DNA from: Diplosphaera chodatii | Taxonomy: Eukaryota; Chlorophyta; Trebouxiophyceae; Prasiolales; Stichococcaceae | Reading direction: 5' to 3' | Assembly: GCA_032358165.1 (NCBI GenBank) | Contig: JAALGY010000041.1 | Location: forward strand, 3,450,575-3,514,574 | DNA length: 64,000 nt | Shown here: positions 23,226 to 35,200 of the stretch, one piece after another | Layout of the letters: every line of letters starts with the position of its first letter | How positions within the stretch are numbered: the first letter of the stretch is position 1 | The notes under the pieces: model-generated | Told to the model about the DNA's origin: nothing | The model's input: only the letters and a program-made list of their open reading frames with translations | Databases searched by the model: none | Made by a program: the position numbers and the translations under genes

Positions 23226-23570
23226 TTTCTGGCGGTTTTCTCTCTAGCAAACTCGAGAGTGGGTGATCTGCTTGACAGCAGCTTCTGCTTCCCTGCTTTA
23301 TGTTCTGTGGCAGTCAGCTGCTGACGAACATCAGGGCTGGTTGATCCATGTGATGCCTTGTTGCACATGCGTGCTGCAGAGTTCATTGAGCACCATGATG
23401 AAGCAGCCTGCCTGACCGCTGGAGTGCAGGTGCGGAGCACTGCCACTCCGCTGAGCTTACTGCAGGTGAGAGTGCACAAGTCCGGCCACTCTGCTGGACC
23501 GACGTGCAGGGCACTGCCGCTTTGATCCACGCGCTGCAGCTGCGTCAAGAGGCGGCTGCCGTTCATGCCC

Positions 23571-26500
23571 CTACGCGGCCGGCACGGCGGCCGGCGACAC
23601 AAACACGCGGTGCCCCGCCGAGGCGTCCAGCGCGGCGTCCCACCCTGGAGCGGCGATGTGCACCGCCGGCAGCGGCAGGCAGCCCGCCGCCGTGGGCACC
23701 AGCCGCCACGCCAGCGTGGCGCTGCCCCGCGGCAGCACCTCCACCGCCGACTGCCGGGGCCCTGTGACCAGGGGAGTAGACAGGTTGTCACAGCCTCGTC
23801 AAAGGTTGCAGCCCCATGCAGAGACCCGGATCCTGGTTCAGTCTGCTCAGGTCATGTCGTTGCACACTGAGCATGTGCAGGGTTCCAAGATGATAGATGT
23901 GACATGAGCACAACTGGTGTAGATGGACCAGCGTGCACCATGTTGCAGCGCACCGGCAAACACAAAGCCGGAGCCGTCAATGATGGAGGCGGTCAGCGAC
24001 TGCTGTAGCGCGCTGCCGCTGCCGTCCAGCGTGACGGCGTACCTGCGCAGCCCGGTCGCACCTCCAACACATCGCAGCAGTCCATGCACTGCAACCTCCG
24101 GAGCAGTGGGACCCAGCGTCGACAGGTGCCCGTGTCAGGAGCTGCACTTCCTGCACATGTGAGGACCTAACCCCACCTGAAAGGCTCGCCGGCGGTGGCG
24201 CTGGGCGGAAAGTCCGTCAGCACGCTCAGCACCGGCTCAGCAAAGTCGAGCGCCGGCAGCGGCAGCCGCGTCTCCACAGTCTCCACTGCTGCCTCCTGCG
24301 GAGCCGCGCTTGCTGCCGATGGCCGAGTGGCTGCTGTGGCGGGGTCTGCAGCTGCTGCGTCCGATGCCGCTGCAGCTGCGGCCGGGCTGGAACTGGCCTG
24401 CAGAGACTGGATGCTGCTGCCGGTGCGCAGCTGTGCCGGCCTGTAAAAGGATGCGGTGTTATATACTGGAGAGGAAATCAGGGATATGAAGCAGCACTGC
24501 AGGACTTCAAGTTAATGGCAACGATGAGTCGTGCTGTGACCGTAATGAGAAGCCGCTACACTTTGCCATGCACAGCAGACCATCGACCAGCAGCAGCTCA
24601 TGCACGGGCTCGTCACAGTGCACTCCTAGAGCGCACACCTGGCTCGCCGCCACCGCAGCACCAGGCTGCCCAGGGCCGCGCCGTTGACAGCTGCGGCGCC
24701 CCGCACCTGTCGGCAAGCACATCGCCGGGTCACTGGGTGACGATCTGGAACCGTGGCGCTGCAGCACGCCGTGAGCTTCATGCAGTGCCTGTGGCATCTG
24801 CAGGGGAGGGATGTATGGCACAGGGAACGAGGAAACTCAGACCAGGCCCCGGCGGCAGCCCCGAGCAAGCACGGCCCCTGGCGCGGGTTGTGGTATTAGG
24901 CTTTAGGGCGCGCACTGTGAACAGCGCGCGGTGGATGTCTCCGGTGCGCAGCCGTGCGGGCGCGGCCAGCGTCGCGTCGGCCGCGCCCACCGGCAGCTGC
25001 AGCGCGGCCGCCTCCCCCGGATCCGGCGTCGGCGGCTCCACAGCGCAGCCCTCCAGGACCAGCTGCAACATGGAATGGCGAGCAGCTGTCAGCTCAAGCA
25101 TACCGTGCAGCAGCATGGCTGCTGTCGGCATGGCTGCAGATCGCCAGCAGCGGGTTCGATGGCTGCATGGCAGGTGCCCCTCGTGAGGACACGCTGTCCC
25201 GCAGCAGAGGCAGCTCGGACAGTAGTTTGCAGATCGCTAGCACACCGCTCAGCCGCTGCAGTGGGCAGCACAGCCGCTTGTGTTACCCGCCTCGCACCTC
25301 CAGACCTGCAGCAGCATTTTCTGACACCTGTGTCCCCACCTCGCAGGGCGCCGTGACCCGCAGCGTCGCCGCCAGCACACAGTCCTGCTGCACCGGCAGC
25401 GCCACCCTGGAGCCGCCGCCGAGCGCCGCTTCCGTGGACACCCCGGCGGCGGGCAGCAGCAGCGGCGCGCGGCGCGGCGGCGCGGACAGCTGCGCGTGCA
25501 GCGAGAAGGGCGGCTCCACCGTCACGTCGATGCCCGCCGCCGCCGTGAGCGCCTCGCCGGGGGCCTGCACAAGGAAGGAGCCGCTACACCCATGAGCATC
25601 CAGCGTCACGGGTTGCCTCTTGATGGGCTCACATCCAGCCACGACCAGCAGGTTGATGCGATCCTGCAACATGGGGCTTCCCGCCCCAGCGTGTGTGTCA
25701 CATGCCGCAACCTCGCACGCCATGTGACACCGCAAGGATGACTCGCGCCAGCAGCACGGGCATGCAACTCACTACGCAGGCCCACACCTCTGCCAGCTGG
25801 CAGGTGAGGCTGCCGGCAACCCGAATCTGACCGTGCCGCGGCAGCGACATCAGCAGCCGCACCCGTGCCGCGCCCCCTGCTGCAATGGCAGGGACCCTCG
25901 CTGGACCGCTGAGCTCGGCAGCCACCTGCCCGGTCTCGCCTACGAGAAAAGGGCCATCGTCCGGGTCTGCGACACTCAAAACTGCAGGCAACGGAGGGCA
26001 GCCCAGGGCGGCTGCTCCTCCACAGCGTGCTTCCAATTTTTATCTTGCAGGATTCAGACGAGGCTGCTGTGCAGTCACGACATCACCACTGCACAGCAGA
26101 AACCTGGTTGCACAGCGAGGCGAGGCCTTGCTCAGGTACCACAGACCTGCGGGCGGCGCGGTGTACAGCCTGGGGCCGCCCAGCCCCTCCCTGTAGCAGG
26201 CGCCGACCGCCAGCGTCCCGCCCGCCAGCGCCGCCCCCGCCGCCACCACGAACGTCAGCGGCACGCGCTCGCCGACGATGGCGTAGCCCGCGCCCTCCAC
26301 CTGCACCACATGCCAATCCAGTCTGGGTCAGAACCCAGTCTGCACGTGCAAGGCGGTGTCTTGTCAGTGCTGCATAGCACCTGACACCGGCCAAGGGGTT
26401 CGTGTATCAAAGCAGTCGCCCCTAATCTCTGCGTCAGCTTGCTGGCTGTCCGGTCAGCAGCGGCAGCCACGGCACCACGTCAAATGGCAGGCCGGGAGGG

Positions 26501-29031
26501 TTGAGACGCCACGCCCTGGCATACTTGGAGCAGTCGTCGGAAGGACGCTGGGTGCTTGCCTGCAGCTCGGGAGGCGCGTGGCGCGAGGGCACGTCCACCT
26601 GCCACTGCCCGGCGGCCACGCCGCTGCTGGTGCTGAAGGGTGGGCGGCCGGCCGCGAAGCCGTCGCCCGCAGCGCCCAGCACAGGCACACCCTGCAGCGG
26701 CCAACCACCTACTGTTTGCTTTGCTGCATCCACGGATAAAACATGCCGAGCTTCTTGCCCACATGGTCGCCAAATGTCAGGCGGATGCCAGCTGACATGC
26801 TGTTCACCGCCGCTGCCAGCTGCACCCGCTGCTGGCTGTGACCGCATGCTGCGGCCGCTGAGCGACGGGTCAGCTGCTGACCTGCGTGAGGTCCGCCAGG
26901 CTCCAGGTGAAGGAGGCGGCGGGCGCCAAGTGCAACGTGATGCTGCGCAGCGCGAGCCGGCCGGGGCGCCGGCCGGTGACGTCGGCAGCCCAGGCGCGCC
27001 ACTGCTGCGGCTCCAGCGCCATTAGACTGCCTGTTGATGGAAAGCCAGGTATGTGATGCCGAGCATCTGCGACTTCATCGTGTGGCAGTTGCAACATCCC
27101 ACCACTCGATCCAGCAGGCGATGAGGCACAGATGTCTGGAGCTGCTTTTGAATGCAGAACACGGTGTCATATACACCAGTTATTACGCTTGCAGTGCATA
27201 GTTCGGCACATGGACAGGCGAGTCGAATGCCAGGTGCATCTGCACCTGTTTCTGTGATGTGCATGCTGCTGCTCATGCGCTCCGCAAGGGCGTCTGCTGC
27301 CCCGCCGCCAGCGTCCTCTGCCTTTACCGCTGCAATGCCACCATCTGAAAGCAGACCTGGCGCCTCTGCTGCTGTCAGCGTGACGCTGCCATCTGTGCCA
27401 GCGAGCTCCACCTGCACAGGTGTAGGATGGCCCCATCGTCCATCGCAGCACCTGCCTGCTTTCAGGGTTGGCATGCCTGCTTGAGCAAGCATGCCGGCTC
27501 GACCTTGAACATGGAGGGAGCTGCAGTGTAACCTGTAGAATGTCCGCTGGCAAGGAAGCCGGCCGCGAAAACTCACCGTGACAGAGGTGACAGGCAGGTC
27601 GGCGGGGATGTTGCTGCGCAGCGCGATGCCCAGCCGCAGGCCGCCCGGGCACTCTGGCGTCGCCGCAGGTGGCACGAATCCCGCCGACAGCGCGAAGCAC
27701 GCCGCCAGCCCAGCGGCATCGCCGCCGCCGACAGTGTAGTGGAAGTCATTGTGGGCTGCTGTGGCACCCTCTGCAGCGGCGGCTGCTGTCGGGCTGCCGC
27801 CAGCAGACGGCGAGGCTGGTGGCACTGCAGTAGGGCTGTGCGGCTGCGGCTGCTGCAGCTGCTGCGGGGCTGCGAGCGTCGCCACGGCCGCCGCGGCAAG
27901 AGCTGACGCCCTAGTGGCGTCCAGCGCCCGGGGCAGGGCCGCCACCTCCAGCGACGCCGCCACGTGCTCCTTTATGGTCAGTACATGAGCACTGACATGA
28001 CCACCCGTTCGGACCTGAGTATCGGCTGAGTTCCTGGCGGAAGAGCAGCGCATACAGGGTACAATACCTGGTGTGTGGATGCTTGCCAACACCGAAAACT
28101 CAACGTGCACGGAGGACGGCAGCTTGAGCGGATGGGTCTATGTCTAGATCCACGTACCCAACAGAAGACGTTGCACCCTGGCTGTGGCTGTCAGTGCAGG
28201 TAATCGATGCGTCAACGGAGCTGTACATACGTACCTTAACAGGAGCACTGCGCACCCTGGTATGGCCAAGGCGGGCGGCGGCCTCGCGCGCCTCCAGCAG
28301 CGAGGCCGCCAGCAGCGCCGTCCAGCCCTCCCGCCGGTACAGCGCCGTGACGCTGGCCAGCAGCTTGGCCGCGTCGGCCGCGTCGCCGGCCGCCAGATAC
28401 TCCCGCGCCTGCGGTTGGCACGGTTCATTTTGAGCCGCTGGCTGGCGGTCGTCATCAGGAAAGACTTTCCGTCCCGACGCAGCTCGCTGAGAGTGGCTCA
28501 GCCTGCTTGACCTGCAGTTTGATTAGGATGCAGGCCCAACGCCAGATCTGACAGCAGCAGCAGCTGCCGCCAGCAACAGTCCCAGGGTTTTCAGACGATC
28601 TCCGTGAGCTATGGGTGCGACCCCACAGCTCACGTGAGTGCACCCTGGAACCCTTTCTCTTCAACGACCATCGTGACTCTTGAGCACCAGCTGCCAGTGC
28701 TTCAGCACTGACCATGAGGCCGCCGACGTGGTAGAGCAGGCGGCCCGGGCGTGCGGGGCCGCGTGCGTACAGCTCGTGCGCCGCGGCCAGCAGTGAGATC
28801 GCCGCCCGGGCGTGCTCCACCCCAGCCTCCTGCAGCTGCCCCATGTAGAGAACAAGCTTTACAGATACTCAGCTGTTGGCTGCCCGAGCGCTGCACGGCC
28901 ACACCGCTGACTGCCTACTTCCACCAAGCGGTACTTCACTTCCAGCAGGGTACGAGTGCAGTGTCTGGTCAAATGGGGCGGCTGAAGACATGACTGCTGT
29001 GGGCGGAGGAAAGGACTGCATCAAAGTCAAG

Positions 29032-29066
<35 letters not shown>

Positions 29067-31522
29067 GCAGCTGCAGAGGAAAAGTGCTGGCAGAGACAGC
29101 CCACAGACTGTCCGCATGTGTAGTCGCTCCTCACCTCCAAAAACTCGGCGTACTCGACGTCGCTGAGCGGCCCCGGCGGCGGCCCCCTCGCCGCATAGGT
29201 GCCCACAAAGCGCCCCGGCACCACGCCGCCCAGGCTCACGGATGCTCCCCTGGTCGCCAACGGCGGGGACTGCCGCTGCAGGCGCGCAGCGGCGGCGGCG
29301 TGGCGGCGCTCGACCGCGGCCTCGGCGGCCGCCAGGAACAGCGCCGCCGGGCTGCTGTCGCGCTGCAGTGGACAAGAAGCATCTCAACTAAACTGTCAGA
29401 ATTGCTCCAGCTCGCGGCAGTCCATGGCCAAGATGCACACTACAGGCGCCGGCAACAGCGCTGCATGGCTGCAGCAATGCTGCTGGTTATCAACATCAGA
29501 CAGATGGTGACTATCAACTGGCTGAGCACCGACCAGTATGTCGTGTCAGTGGCATTGCAACCTGTTAGCATCTGCACACTGCACGCGCAGCCCTTCACCT
29601 GCCGTGCCGAGGCTGTCTTGCAGATGCTGATGGCAAGCAGTGCAATCTCCCGGTACGAGCAGCTGCCCACGCGCAAGCAGCGTGCACCTGGCCAGCGACG
29701 GCCACGGCAGCAGGGTCGACGCGCCCGGCCAGCAGCTCCGCCATCGCGGCGTACTGGCGCGCCAGCCAGCCGGCGTGCGCGGCGGCGGCCGCCGGGGGCG
29801 CGCCCTGCACCACCGCGGGGCGCCGGAAGCGCGCCAGGTGCGCCCGGAACTGCGCCAGCGCCTCCGCCAGCCGCCGCTGGTGCAGCAGCAGCGTCACCAC
29901 CTGCAGCAGATGTGAACACAGAGTCACGGCAGATCTGTCCACCACCTTGTAAACATGTTCATTATGTGTTGTCCATAAGAGGTTGTCCCATTTGCCATTT
30001 GCAGAGCTCAAGCGGATCGGCACTTGCACTACACCAATGCTCTTGTATGCTGTTCACCTTAACGTGGAGCAGCTCGGCGCAGGCCGCGACCTCGAAGTGG
30101 CGCTGCAGTGGCGCGCCGCCGCCCACGCCGCACTTCAGCAGCTCGGAGTAGGCGGTGGCGTACATGCGCGCCGCCGCCACCCAGTCCGCCCGGAACTCCG
30201 CCAGCGCCGCAGCCTTGAAGGCGGTGCGGGCGTTGGACTCGGGCGGCGGGTGCTTGCGCTCGGCGTGCGCCTGCAGCACCCGCCGCGCGTCGTCCGCATA
30301 GAACGCCGCCGCCTGCTCGTACAGCGCGGCGCCCAGCGCCGAAAAGGCCGCGGCGCCCTCCGACAGCGGCACCGTGACGATGGACCTGCAGCGGCAGGGC
30401 GGAGACTCCTCACACCCTGCGTGCACCTGGAGAATACTGCGACATGCTGCTCAGCAGCTGCGCCCCGCTGCAGACCACCACCTGCAGGGCGCACCAACGG
30501 CGAGCCTGCCCCCAGGCACCGATTCTGGAGCCACGCGGGCCACGTGCTGCTGATGCATGGGCGTGCAGCGAGCAGCCGGCCCCAGCTCACTTGCGGTCCA
30601 CGCCGGCCTGGCGCGCCAGCATGGCGACCCGCTCATCCGGCAGCTCCGAGCCCAGGGGCGCCTGGATGTCCTGCAGGGCGACAGCAGCTCCGTGTGCGCC
30701 TCCACTGGTGCCTTTCAGCGATGCTGGCGGCGTTCTGCAGTGCTGCGGCGGCAGCTTCCAACCATGTTTCACATGGTGAATCCAAAGCAACAGGACGCCG
30801 CGCAGCTGCATCCAGTTGGGTGTGGCGGCATGACGCCCGCGCAGCGCCACTCGCCTGCACGATGGCCACCACGACGCGGGCGCCGCGGGGCTTGACGGCC
30901 GCGCGCACCGCCTCCAGCGCCGCGCAGGCGCGGGACCAGGCGCTGGGGTCCCCCGCCGCTGATTCCCGGTCCAGGAACACCGCCGCCACCGCCGGCCGCC
31001 GCTGCCGGTGCTTCGCAAACCAGTTTGCCTGCGGTTCCCAACAGGCAGCAGCCTCGTGGGCCGGGTGAGCACTCCTGTCACCTGATTTGGCGATGTAATT
31101 GCAACACAGGCAGCAGATGGCGGCGTGCGGTTGCAGAGCAGGGTACGAACCTTGATGATGCCGGTGTCCGGGCCTGCGGGCTCAGTGCTGTGCTTCTGCT
31201 CGCCTGCAGTGTCACGGCGTGATTTCCAACAACCATCATACTGCCCGGACACCCTGCTGCGTAAATGCACTGCTGTGACAGCATGTGCTGCCGCCGATGG
31301 CGAGCGCGGCCTGGTCAGCCATCCCGCCTTCAACTGCTGAGGATCAAAAGCCACACCGAACAGTCGAGCGGCGGAGGCGGGTTCCGCCACGCCGATGGAG
31401 TTGATGGGCGGCTTGTGGCGGGAGCGCAGGAACTCGCCGGCGGCGGGGTGCAGGTCGGGCCGCCCCAGCAGCGCCACCAGCGCCAGCGGCGGCGTCACCA
31501 CCTCTGCCGGGTAGAAGTTCAT
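23571..31522 (-). CDS. TRAPPC11: Trafficking protein particle complex subunit 11 (TRAPPC11, foie gras)
   Basis: Large multi-exon minus-strand gene. The start MNFYPAEVVTPPLALVALLG matches the plant TRAPPC11 N-terminus in form and fixes the ATG at 31522. Exons joined in phase: 31522-31355, 31028-30855, 30670-30591, 30385-30058, 29900-29688, 29362-29135, 28835-28713, 28408-28256, 27969-27577. Further exons run to a TAG at 23573-23571. Foie-gras/alpha-solenoid region: AVAAVFLDRES, VVVAIVQ, SIVTVPLSEGAAAFSALGAA, VAAARMYATAYSELLKCG, LAEALAQFRAHLARF, AKLLASVTALYRREGWTALL. The C-terminal gryzun-like beta-sandwich region has PLTFVVAAGAALAGGTLAVG, ALDFAEPVLSVLTDFPPSAT and LLPAAGVSTEAALGG. TRAPPC11 belongs to TRAPP III, which acts as a Rab1 exchange factor in ER-Golgi transport and autophagy. 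Exons 3' of 27.5 kb are identified by reading, but their borders were not all worked out. Confidence 0.9.
29034..29065. repeat. (TG)n microsatellite
   Basis: About 16 uninterrupted TG dinucleotides within a TRAPPC11 intron, between the exons at 28835-28713 and 29362-29135. Confidence 0.95.
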
Positions 31523-32273
31523 GGCCCCCGCTGCCAGGTCACATCAGCGGCTGCCCCGTCTGGGAGTACCCCCTCCGCATCTGATGAAGTGATACAGCGC
31601 ATTCACACATGATTCAGGCTGGCGCTTGGCCCTTCATCAGGCAGCAGGATGTGTCGGCCGCAAATGATGGCCGTGCTGCAGCCTGCCTGCGTACACACGA
31701 CTGTCGAATCTCGAATGTGTTGCTCTCCAGTGCCGGCTTTCGGAGCAATCCGAGACCCAGGGTGCCAGTCAATGCATCGATCAGCTGTAGCAGCTGCCAG
31801 TCATGCGGTCGGAGGAAAAGAACACGATGCGTTGAGCAGACTGGACTCATGGCAACCTGCCAGTCCTGGGCAGCATTGCCATGGTGCACAGGAAGCACTT
31901 GCCCTGCGCAGCAGGTTTGTACTGCCATAGAACAGGGCTTTGGCGATGGAGCGGGAGAAGACTACGACCCAATGTACTGTGACACCGCTAGATGTCACCC
32001 GTACAAAATGGGCAGGGCCCTGCACTGTTTGAAGGTCAGCAAATGCCAGCAAAATGGCGTGACTGAGCTAGCTGCAGCAGCATGGTGCGCAGCTGCTAGT
32101 CTGGCCAGCAGCGGTCGGCTGGCGCCCGGCGTGCAGCCGTCGGGCGCGGGCTGCGTCTCAGAAAGCACCAGTTTGCAGGGATGAGCTTCTGAACTGGAGC
32201 AGAAGTTAGCCGTTCCGGGCAGGGCTGTGCCGCAGCCGACACAGGAAGCACTGGCAAGGTCACAGCTGCCAAC
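31523..32273. promoter_or_regulatory. Divergent intergenic region, shared promoter of TRAPPC11 and the bromodomain gene
   Basis: The 751 bp between the TRAPPC11 start codon (minus, 31522) and the bromodomain-gene start codon (plus, 32274) must hold both promoters and both 5' untranslated regions. The lower-GC part (31.6-32.0 kb) contains no phase-consistent exon. No clear TATA box is seen. Confidence 0.45.
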
Positions 32274-35200
32274 ATGATGTCACCAGATGTCAAGAAGCGG
32301 CTGCTCAAGGTGGGTGTTCGCAACATCACAGCCTGCAGCCCCTCACGTTAGGCGTTTGCTTCACCCGGCGCAGACTCGGGTCCGCAGGGCGGCACCGTAG
32401 TGAGTGCGGGGAGTGCTCGCCCCTGGCATGCTTCCTGTACTGCGATCCCGCCGGGGGAGCCGTCAGCGTGGCGAGCGTGGCAGGGGACAGGGCCCGATGG
32501 GCGAATACGCCCCTGCGATCCTGCGGCTGTCTGTGCCACCTGCCGGCCAGCAGTCATCTGGGGTGGCGCAGCGGCTGTGTGTATAGCTACAGCGTCCGCG
32601 TATCAGCCGTGGGCTGCTGTTGCTGGGCACACACGTACACACACACGTGCTGCCCAAGCTAGGATGGTCCTGCAGATGCAGCATCAGCAGTCGCGTCATG
32701 CAGCCGGCGACCCTCTGATGGCGTGTACTGCAGTCTTCTGGCCGTGAAGCGTAGCAGTGTCGCAGCCATGATACCTGCGCAGTGCGCTGGTGTTGCTCTG
32801 AGCAATTGGCAGCAGCGGCCGCCGCCCGCGCATGGTACACCAACTCAGCTAGCTCCGCGTGAGTAGGCTTGCTTGCTGCACATGTGGCCGTTGGAGCTGC
32901 AGCTGGTGGGCCATTGCGAACAGGCAGTGCGCTCTGCCGCCGCATGCAGTTGCAGTACACTGTGCCGCTGCTGCTGATGCTGCTGCTGACGCATGTCCTG
33001 GCACACAGTATCAAGCTGCCTTCGCGGCAGCGGTGCACCGTGTCATGTCGCTTTGATGCTGCAACGCTACAAGCTGTCGCATATCATGCTGCTGATGGGC
33101 TGCTGCGTGTGGGTATGTACGAGGTTGCAGCTGCAGAAACCTTGTCCAGAGCAGCTCACGGTGCACACCGCACTAGTGGTGCAGCAGGCTTTCAGTAGGG
33201 TGTAGCAGGCGGCAAGCCCGCCGCAGCAGGGCGGTCACGGACACCTGCAGGGGGGTGGCCGGCGGTGCATGACTGGGCGCTGGGCATGCGCAGGTGCTGC
33301 AGCAGGCGATGCGGCACGAGATGGCGGAGACCTTCTTCAATGAGCCGGTGGATGCGGTGGCGCTTGGCATCCCCGACTACCACGACGTCATCAAGCAACC
33401 CATGGACCTGGGCACGGTGCTGTCCAAGGCGCAGCAGGGGGCGTACCCCGACGCCGCCGCCGCGTTCGAGGACGTGCGCCTCATCTGGCGCAACTGCCGC
33501 GCGTACAACGAGGCGGACTCGGACGTCAGCAAGGGCTGCGACGAGCTGGCGGGGTACGTGGACCAGCTGTGGCGGCAGGCGCGCCTGGAGCGCGCCCCGG
33601 TACGCCTAAGCGCTGTTCACATCGCTCCTTGTAGACCGGCAATGCCGCTCCCCAAATGTGACTCCATGCTCCTGGCGTCCAGAAGGGTTGGGGCTGTGCC
33701 ACGTGTGTCAGTCCGCGAGCTGCCCTGCGAGAGCCGAGCCCTGCCGGCTGCAGCGGGAGGAGCGCAGCAGGCGTGGGTGCTGATATGTGGACTGTATCCG
33801 ACATCTGGACTGTTTCACACACGCAGGCCGGCAGCCCCAGCATGCAGCCGGTGGGCGGGCCCGTGGGCAGCAGCATGGTGCCCGACTCGGCGCTGTACGG
33901 CGGCAGCTTCGGCGGGGGCGGCGGCTTTGGCGGGCCGGCGGACGGCTTCGGCCCCGGGCCCGGCATGCTGCCCGGCTTCGTGCCGCAGGTGGGGCTGCGC
34001 CGCTGCCGTCTGCCGCTGCCGGCCGGCTCCAGTGTCACCAGTACTGTCGCTACGCACCGGCGAGGGACGCGGATTGACACCTGACCGACATAGAGTCATG
34101 CAACGTGAGCCGGCTTCCAGCACCATGCTCACTGCTCCCGCCGGCCTCTGCAGGACGGCCCCATCGGCGCGCAGAACCTGGGGTGGGGGCAGCCCACCCT
34201 GCAGCAGGGCGGCCAGCCGTCCACCCCCGGCTCGCCGCCGGGCAACGGCGTGCGGGGCGGCGGGCGCGGGCGGGGCCGGGGCGCCGCCGGCAAGGACGCC
34301 GGCAAGCCGCCCATCCGCGGCGGCAAGGGCCGCGGCAACAAGGTGCGTCTGCTGTGGAGGCGCCCGGAACTGCGGCTGATGGCCTCCACGATGAAGCCTG
34401 CAATGCCGCGGTTCGGTTGCTCTGCAGTGCGCAAGGTGTTGCAGAGCAGCAAGCAGGGGTCACCACGAGGTTGCTGGTTGCTGTGACGTTGCATGGCGCT
34501 GTGTAAAGTGCCGACGCCGCACCAGCCACGATGCAACCTAGAGACACCAGGGCTGGCAACCGTTGCATCCCACAGGCGGGCACAGCCGGCGGCAAGCCCG
34601 CGCTCATGCAGAAGTGCCTGGAGGTGCTGCAGCAGGTCATGTCGATGCCGCAGGCGTCGCCCTTCTCGCAGCCGGTGAGCACCCTGCTGTGCGTGCACAG
34701 CAAACAGTACGGCCAGGTCTGGCTGCTGCCTCGCTCATCCTTGCACACAGACTGAGACCCAGGCTAACTGTCCCCTGTGTCGCAGCCGCTTTGCACGCAG
34801 CGGTTGAGACAGGAACCTACAAGCGAATTCCTGCAGGGTCAAGTCGCATCTGAAGCAAGGAGTCGAGCGGAGGCTGCTTTCATGTGCCCGAACACGCGCC
34901 CTTTCCTGCCCCCGCAGCTGGACGTGGCAGCTGACGGGCAGCCGCCGCCCGCGGACCTGGGCACCATCGCGGCGCGGGTGGCGGCCGGGAGCGCCACAGG
35001 GTGGGGCGCCGCCGCCCCGTACTCGGCGCCGGGCGAGGTGCTGGCCGACGTGTGGGCGCTGTGGGAGCACTGCCGCGCCAGCCCCCGCATGCACGACTCC
35101 ATGCTGTGCGCCCCCTCGCTTTCGCTGCCAGGCTCCAGTCCACCTTTGTTCGTGTACAACAATATCGCAGTCATGTTGGTGCATGTTAGAGTGCGTTGGT

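Noticed and set aside
29036..30151. 371-codon plus-strand frame over the TG microsatellite
   Set aside because: Antisense shadow of TRAPPC11 exons; begins in a dinucleotide repeat and has Arg/Ala/Pro-only composition.
31609..32184. 191-codon plus-strand frame upstream of the bromodomain gene
   Set aside because: Composition is not protein-like, it has no splice partners, and it lies in the divergent promoter interval.
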